This document shows, piece by piece, positions 47,929-51,315 of a DNA stretch of 51,315 bases; position 1 is the stretch's first letter; each line of letters begins with the position of its first letter. Source of the DNA: an uncultured bacterium (lineage in GTDB: Bacteria; Armatimonadota; JACIXR01). Both the position numbers and the translations under genes were made by a program. The notes under the pieces were generated by a model. The model was not told the origin of the DNA. It ran no database searches and worked only from the letters and a program-made list of their open reading frames with translations. Location of the stretch: NCBI GenBank assembly GCA_938041455.1, contig CALITO010000014.1:1-51315 (forward strand). The letters run 5' to 3'.

Positions 47929-50900
47929 CTATCTCAAACGAATAAGCAAACAATCATCCCAGGTTATATGCCCCTCATCGTATTTACAACCTATCACTAC
48001 CTCCAATATGAACCGCACAGAAGTGGTCTTCTCCGTGGTCCTGAACTCCTTCACTAACTCTCTATAATCTCCAGCATCCGTTATTGACACAGGCTCGTGC
48101 TCATATATCACTTTCCCACAACGTCCTATCTCCTGGATTATAAGTGATGCTCTATCACCTTCGCTCCTCCCAAACCCCTTTCCCCGTAAATCTACCGCCC
48201 TTACCCAAACCGAAGCCCTGTATTCACCCCCGGGAATAACGGGGACTTCTTGGTATATTACCGTATGACCGTTCCCTTCGCTGTGGGTGCGAAGAGCTTG
48301 CCGACCACTATGAAACTCGGGCAATCCCCAATCGGGATGACGGATGTAATCCGCTTCTTCCCAGATATAACTTTGGGATGGACTTAGGAAGAGGTAGTTC
48401 CAACCCGCTATGTTTGCCCTATCCCCCAACCTGCCATAACTTCCCTCGATTGTCTCTTCAAATCCGGGATTAGCCAATAGATTTATCCCCAACTCTTCCA
48501 CGGGCTTGAATAGTTGAGGCTTTGCTCCTTCCTTCGCTTTACCCGGCCCAACCTCAATCGCTTGAATGATGGCTTCTCCACAAAAAGTTCCATATAGGCG
48601 GATGGCTATAACGCCGTGGGCGGGTTCTATATCGTTGAAGACAAGGTCAACCGCCCTCCCTTTCCCTCCTGCTGTTGTTAGAATATCAAATCCCGATAAC
48701 ACCTCTTTACCGTTTATCTCTATGGTTATCACTCGGTATATAGGTGGCAAATCCCTGCTTTCTGCGAATTTCAAAATCACATAATAAGAGCCGGGTCCAA
48801 CGGTGAAGTAAGCGCTGATTTCCTGAGCGTGAACGCCGTAGCGATATAACTCGGGGTCGGGTGTATTCGAGACCGCGTGGAGCCTTGGCTCGGTCCACCA
48901 GTGGAGTTTTACTACATCAGCGAGGTGCCCCGCCCTTATGATGAACTCTGTTGCGGGGCGCCAAGCGTTTCCTTTACTGTCCACATAGTCTTCCCTCTTG
49001 GGATAGCCAAAGATCCATCTCTGCACCCCTCTTGGTCCCCCACCTTCGCCAAACCCATTATCTCCTTTGGCATCCGACCACTGGATAGCCTCAAGCATTA
49101 CCTCCGTTCCTTTTGAACGAGGATTTCCCTTTCCCAAAGGGATAACCTTTATCTCGTGCTCCTCATCTGGCAACCCGCTTTTGTGGTATAGGACTTGATA
49201 TTCCCTCTCAATCGGGCTCCAACAATCTATATTTGCCAATTGTTTTTCCCCATCTATATACACCTCAGCAAGCCCTCCTTCTGGACCCACCGAGCCTATC
49301 AACCTTACCTGATTGCCCTTGAATTTAAAGGTGAAGGGAAGGGAGTTGATTCTCTCGCTCTTTTGGGGGTCATCCCCGATAATTTGTATATTCCTTCTGC
49401 CATCGTGACGAATTTTAAGGATGAAGTCGCCACAAGACAGGGCTTCCACTACATAGCCGGGAGCATTAAGGTCCTCTCTTTGAGGGAGAGGCTTACCATC
49501 TGCTAAAATTTCCCGAGGGCGGAAGGCAAGGCGAAGAACCTCGTATACGCCTGGTGGTGCATCAAATGTCTCATATCTAATGTCACCAACCTTGTAAAGG
49601 ACATTCCTTATCACGGAGGAAGAACGCATTATATGATTTTCCCTTGCGGGTCCGAATATCTCGGGGAGCCAAGCCATAACACCCAGGGTATGTTTTAAAG
49701 CCATAGGGTGTGCTATCTTGAACCAAGCACCGGCAACGATTTGCCCCCCATCTATATTATCTTCCACTACTCCTGTGGGGTGGACATCGTAGGTGGCAAG
49801 GATTATCTGCCTTCTCGCCATCTCCTTAGCCCACTCGTCATTTGCAAGGACCCCATATTGGGCATAAACGGTGGCTAATTCCATTGGTCCATACCAAAGG
49901 GAGCGTCCACAGCATCCGCTTGATTCTGGATAAGCCCAGGCACCATGATAGACATCGCTGTTGGAGTAAGGGGAAACACCCGTGCGGTTTATGAAAAGGG
50001 ACATTATATTCCTACAATCGGTTTTCCAGTTGGGGAATCGCTCGGGGTGTTCCATCATATAGCGAACTACGAACTCCGTGACATTCTCCGCCTGCACGGG
50101 GTTAGACCAGTCCCAATAGTTGCGTCCCCATGTATCATCAACCGTCCAGCGAGGGAGAAGAACTTCCCTTAAATAATCTTCACCTGCCTTGCGAGCCTGG
50201 GTAATGCTGCCTGGTTGGCGCCCAGTGTAACCAAGGCGCTCAAGTTCGTCTAAAAAAGTGAGTATGAAGACAATTCCACCAGTTTGTATATCCTCCCAGG
50301 GAACATCTTCCGGATTGGCATAGCGCCCCCAGGGGGGACAGCCAGGGCGCAAGTCCGCTTTTTCAGCAAAGGTATCGCCCCACTTTTTCGCCGTCTCAAA
50401 CCATCGCTTATTGCCAATCATCTTATAAGCTTGAAGAAGTGCTATACCAACCTCGGCAGTGATATCTAATTGGATGAAGCCGTGGGGGTCGGCTTGAAAG
50501 TATGGTTTGCCTCTGTTAGGCACGGAGATCAAGAAATTAGGCCAGGGGTGGTCGGGAGATGTGAGACAATAGTCGAGGAGGTAATCAGTGGTCATCCATA
50601 TAAGAGGGATAGCGGAAGCGTCGCCTGAGTAGCGATAGTAGTCAACGAGGGAAGATATTATATAGGCGGCGCGTTGTCCCAAATCGCCATTAGCCCAGTC
50701 GTTGATGGGGGGTATAGTTATAGTTCCATCAGGCGCTATATCCCACGCACCGCTGAAGACGAAGTGTGGGGCAGGGACGATTGATTGGGGTGGTGTAGCC
50801 CAGGGATAGCGCTTCAATGTCTCGGCCGCAACCCTGATCCTGAAGTTGAGTTGTCCATCTTGCCCCTTATACCAAGGTGCGATTACGCCGTGCCTGTCCT

Positions 50901-50997
50901 CAACGACATTATGTGCGTAATATCTTTTTCCAACCACTTGTCCGAATGTAGGGGCGAGGAGGCACATCAGGAGTAAACTGAACCATATTTTCTCCAT
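47929..50997 (-). CDS. Large secreted protein with (alpha/alpha)6-like and malectin/CBM-like domains
   Basis: A 1022-residue secreted protein. Signal peptide WFSLLLMCLLAPTFGQ. Residues about 25-460 have the repeating helical pattern of a six-hairpin sugar enzyme: DLGQRAAYIISSLVDYYRYSG, DITAEVGIALLQAYKMIG, TGGIVFILTFLDELERLGY and AWAYPESSGCCGRSLWYGPM. Residues about 510-830 are beta-sandwiches including a malectin-like region (ISAYFTVGPGSYYVILKF). The C-terminal NLLANPGFEETIEGSYG to the end resembles a carbohydrate-binding module. It may be a GH127/GH105-like or other glycosidase; the family is not certain. It has its own promoter (51037-51065) and an AAAGGAGG ribosome-binding site. Confidence 0.65.
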   Translation of the reverse strand: MEKIWFSLLLMCLLAPTFGQVVGKRYYAHNVVEDRHGVIAPWYKGQDGQLNFRIRVAAETLKRYPWATPPQSIVPAPHFVFSGAWDIAPDGTITIPPINDWANGDLGQRAAYIISSLVDYYRYSGDASAIPLIWMTTDYLLDYCLTSPDHPWPNFLISVPNRGKPYFQADPHGFIQLDITAEVGIALLQAYKMIGNKRWFETAKKWGDTFAEKADLRPGCPPWGRYANPEDVPWEDIQTGGIVFILTFLDELERLGYTGRQPGSITQARKAGEDYLREVLLPRWTVDDTWGRNYWDWSNPVQAENVTEFVVRYMMEHPERFPNWKTDCRNIMSLFINRTGVSPYSNSDVYHGAWAYPESSGCCGRSLWYGPMELATVYAQYGVLANDEWAKEMARRQIILATYDVHPTGVVEDNIDGGQIVAGAWFKIAHPMALKHTLGVMAWLPEIFGPARENHIMRSSSVIRNVLYKVGDIRYETFDAPPGVYEVLRLAFRPREILADGKPLPQREDLNAPGYVVEALSCGDFILKIRHDGRRNIQIIGDDPQKSERINSLPFTFKFKGNQVRLIGSVGPEGGLAEVYIDGEKQLANIDCWSPIEREYQVLYHKSGLPDEEHEIKVIPLGKGNPRSKGTEVMLEAIQWSDAKGDNGFGEGGGPRGVQRWIFGYPKREDYVDSKGNAWRPATEFIIRAGHLADVVKLHWWTEPRLHAVSNTPDPELYRYGVHAQEISAYFTVGPGSYYVILKFAESRDLPPIYRVITIEINGKEVLSGFDILTTAGGKGRAVDLVFNDIEPAHGVIAIRLYGTFCGEAIIQAIEVGPGKAKEGAKPQLFKPVEELGINLLANPGFEETIEGSYGRLGDRANIAGWNYLFLSPSQSYIWEEADYIRHPDWGLPEFHSGRQALRTHSEGNGHTVIYQEVPVIPGGEYRASVWVRAVDLRGKGFGRSEGDRASLIIQEIGRCGKVIYEHEPVSITDAGDYRELVKEFRTTEKTTSVRFILEVVIGCKYDEGHITWDDCLLIRLR

Positions 50998-51036
50998 TTA
51001 ACAAACCTCCTTTCCAATTTTTGATTAATTATATTG

Positions 51037-51065
51037 ATTATAATGAATCTCTTGAACCTTCTCAA
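51037..51065 (-). promoter_or_regulatory. Promoter of the 1022-residue secreted protein
   Basis: On the minus strand TTGAGA (51065 to 51060), a 17-bp spacer and TATAAT (51042 to 51037), about 40 nt upstream of the ATG at 50997. The -35 region is part of TTTTTGTTGAGAAG, which weakly resembles the ATTCAACAAAAC motif in reverse orientation. Confidence 0.6.
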
Positions 51066-51189
51066 CAAAAAGCGAGTGGCATCCAGAGACGAACCCTTAT
51101 TTTAGCGGAAGACTCGCTTCGCTGAGGGGGGTAGTCAGGTAGGTTTCTCCCTCCTTTTAAATAGTAAGTCGGCAAAAAGGAGGAATTAT

Positions 51190-51315
51190 GTGATTGATAA
51201 GGATAAATACCCTCTAATCACTCGCTTACTCAATAAGCGGAAACTGAGGAGATACGAGATTTGCGCCATCTTTGCCCTCGTCCTTGAAACGCTCCTCAAA
51301 AGATATGAAATCTGC
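51190..51315 (+). CDS. Unrecognised gene, 5' part only
   Basis: GTG 51190 has a good ribosome-binding site (AAAAAGGAGG, spacing 7) and opens a frame to the right edge. The visible 42 residues begin MIDKDKYPLITRLLNKRKLR and continue with a helical, mixed hydrophobic-basic stretch (AIFALVLETLLKRYEIC). No family is recognisable. An ATG at 51188 is followed at once by TGA, so it cannot be the start. Confidence 0.4.
   Translation, partial: MIDKDKYPLITRLLNKRKLRRYEICAIFALVLETLLKRYEIC

Noticed and set aside
51088-51112. Short inverted repeat near AGCGGAAG...CTTCGCT
   Set aside because: The stem is short, there is no T tract, and it lies in the upstream region of two divergent genes; chance occurrence is likely.

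Overview
The window looks like a chromosomal segment of a free-living, polysaccharide-degrading bacterium with moderate GC content. The best clue to lineage is a pair of prepilin-like genes (26720 and 45680). Both have the [21 protein letters not shown]-terminus, an FPVFSRAR continuation and a C-terminal HX9DG-type motif, a pattern expanded in Armatimonadota and relatives. Many secreted sugar-active enzymes, several TIM-barrel sugar isomerases and a Gfo/Idh dehydrogenase fit that lifestyle. The lineage call is an inference; there is no rRNA or tRNA in the window.

Layout. 3-137: tail of a membrane protein entering from the left. 280-7699 (minus): a six-gene sugar operon (pectate-lyase-like protein, clan GH-A hydrolase, DhnA-type aldolase, D-lyxose-isomerase-like cupin, creatininase-family hydrolase, xylulokinase-like kinase). 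7813-10707 (plus): uppS-dxr-rseP, isoprenoid and envelope functions. 10719-11837 (minus): DUF4432. 11981-18071 (plus): TIM-barrel isomerase, CoA-disulfide-reductase-like enzyme, ribokinase, tsaD, trxB, second TIM-barrel isomerase. 18227-19748 (plus): lemA-htpX. 19745-25966 (minus): a GxGYxYP protein, a six-hairpin glycosidase and a HEPN/MNT pair as one tight unit. 25967-26719: a 750-bp regulatory region with a repeated hairpin, a promoter, a cobalamin riboswitch and tandem terminator hairpins. 26720-29600 (plus): prepilin-like gene, btuF and a btuD-like ATPase. 29657-30901 (plus): a coiled-coil protein built from 42-bp repeats with a nuclease-like tail. 30906-37952 (minus): nuoHIJKLMN. 38110-40016 (minus): TIM-barrel isomerase and Gfo/Idh dehydrogenase. 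40159-45595 (plus): a large secreted protein, gene remnants, a bacterioferritin-like protein, two DUF4282 membrane proteins and a UbiA-family prenyltransferase. 45680-47807 (plus): second prepilin-like gene and a GH16 glucanase. 47929-50997 (minus): a 1022-residue secreted protein. 51190 onward (plus): start of an unrecognised gene.

How the parts fit. Secreted hydrolases would release plant- or algal-type sugars. Cupin isomerase, kinase, aldolase, TIM-barrel isomerases and ribokinase would bring them into central metabolism. The nuo genes, UbiA-type quinone enzyme, CoA-disulfide reductase and thioredoxin reductase serve respiration and thiol redox balance.

The most unusual signal is regulatory. 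A hairpin with fixed geometry (6-bp stem, 3-nt bulge, 4-bp AAAC/GTTT stem, 18-nt loop beginning CGCTRAAGRGG) occurs three times, each time followed by ATTCAACAAAAC or a close variant. Two of the three copies sit 28-30 bp upstream of the promoter of a prepilin-like gene. The 12-bp motif also occurs without the hairpin at four more intergenic sites. Several genes appear to be leaderless, with a -10 box 9-10 nt before the ATG and no Shine-Dalgarno sequence.
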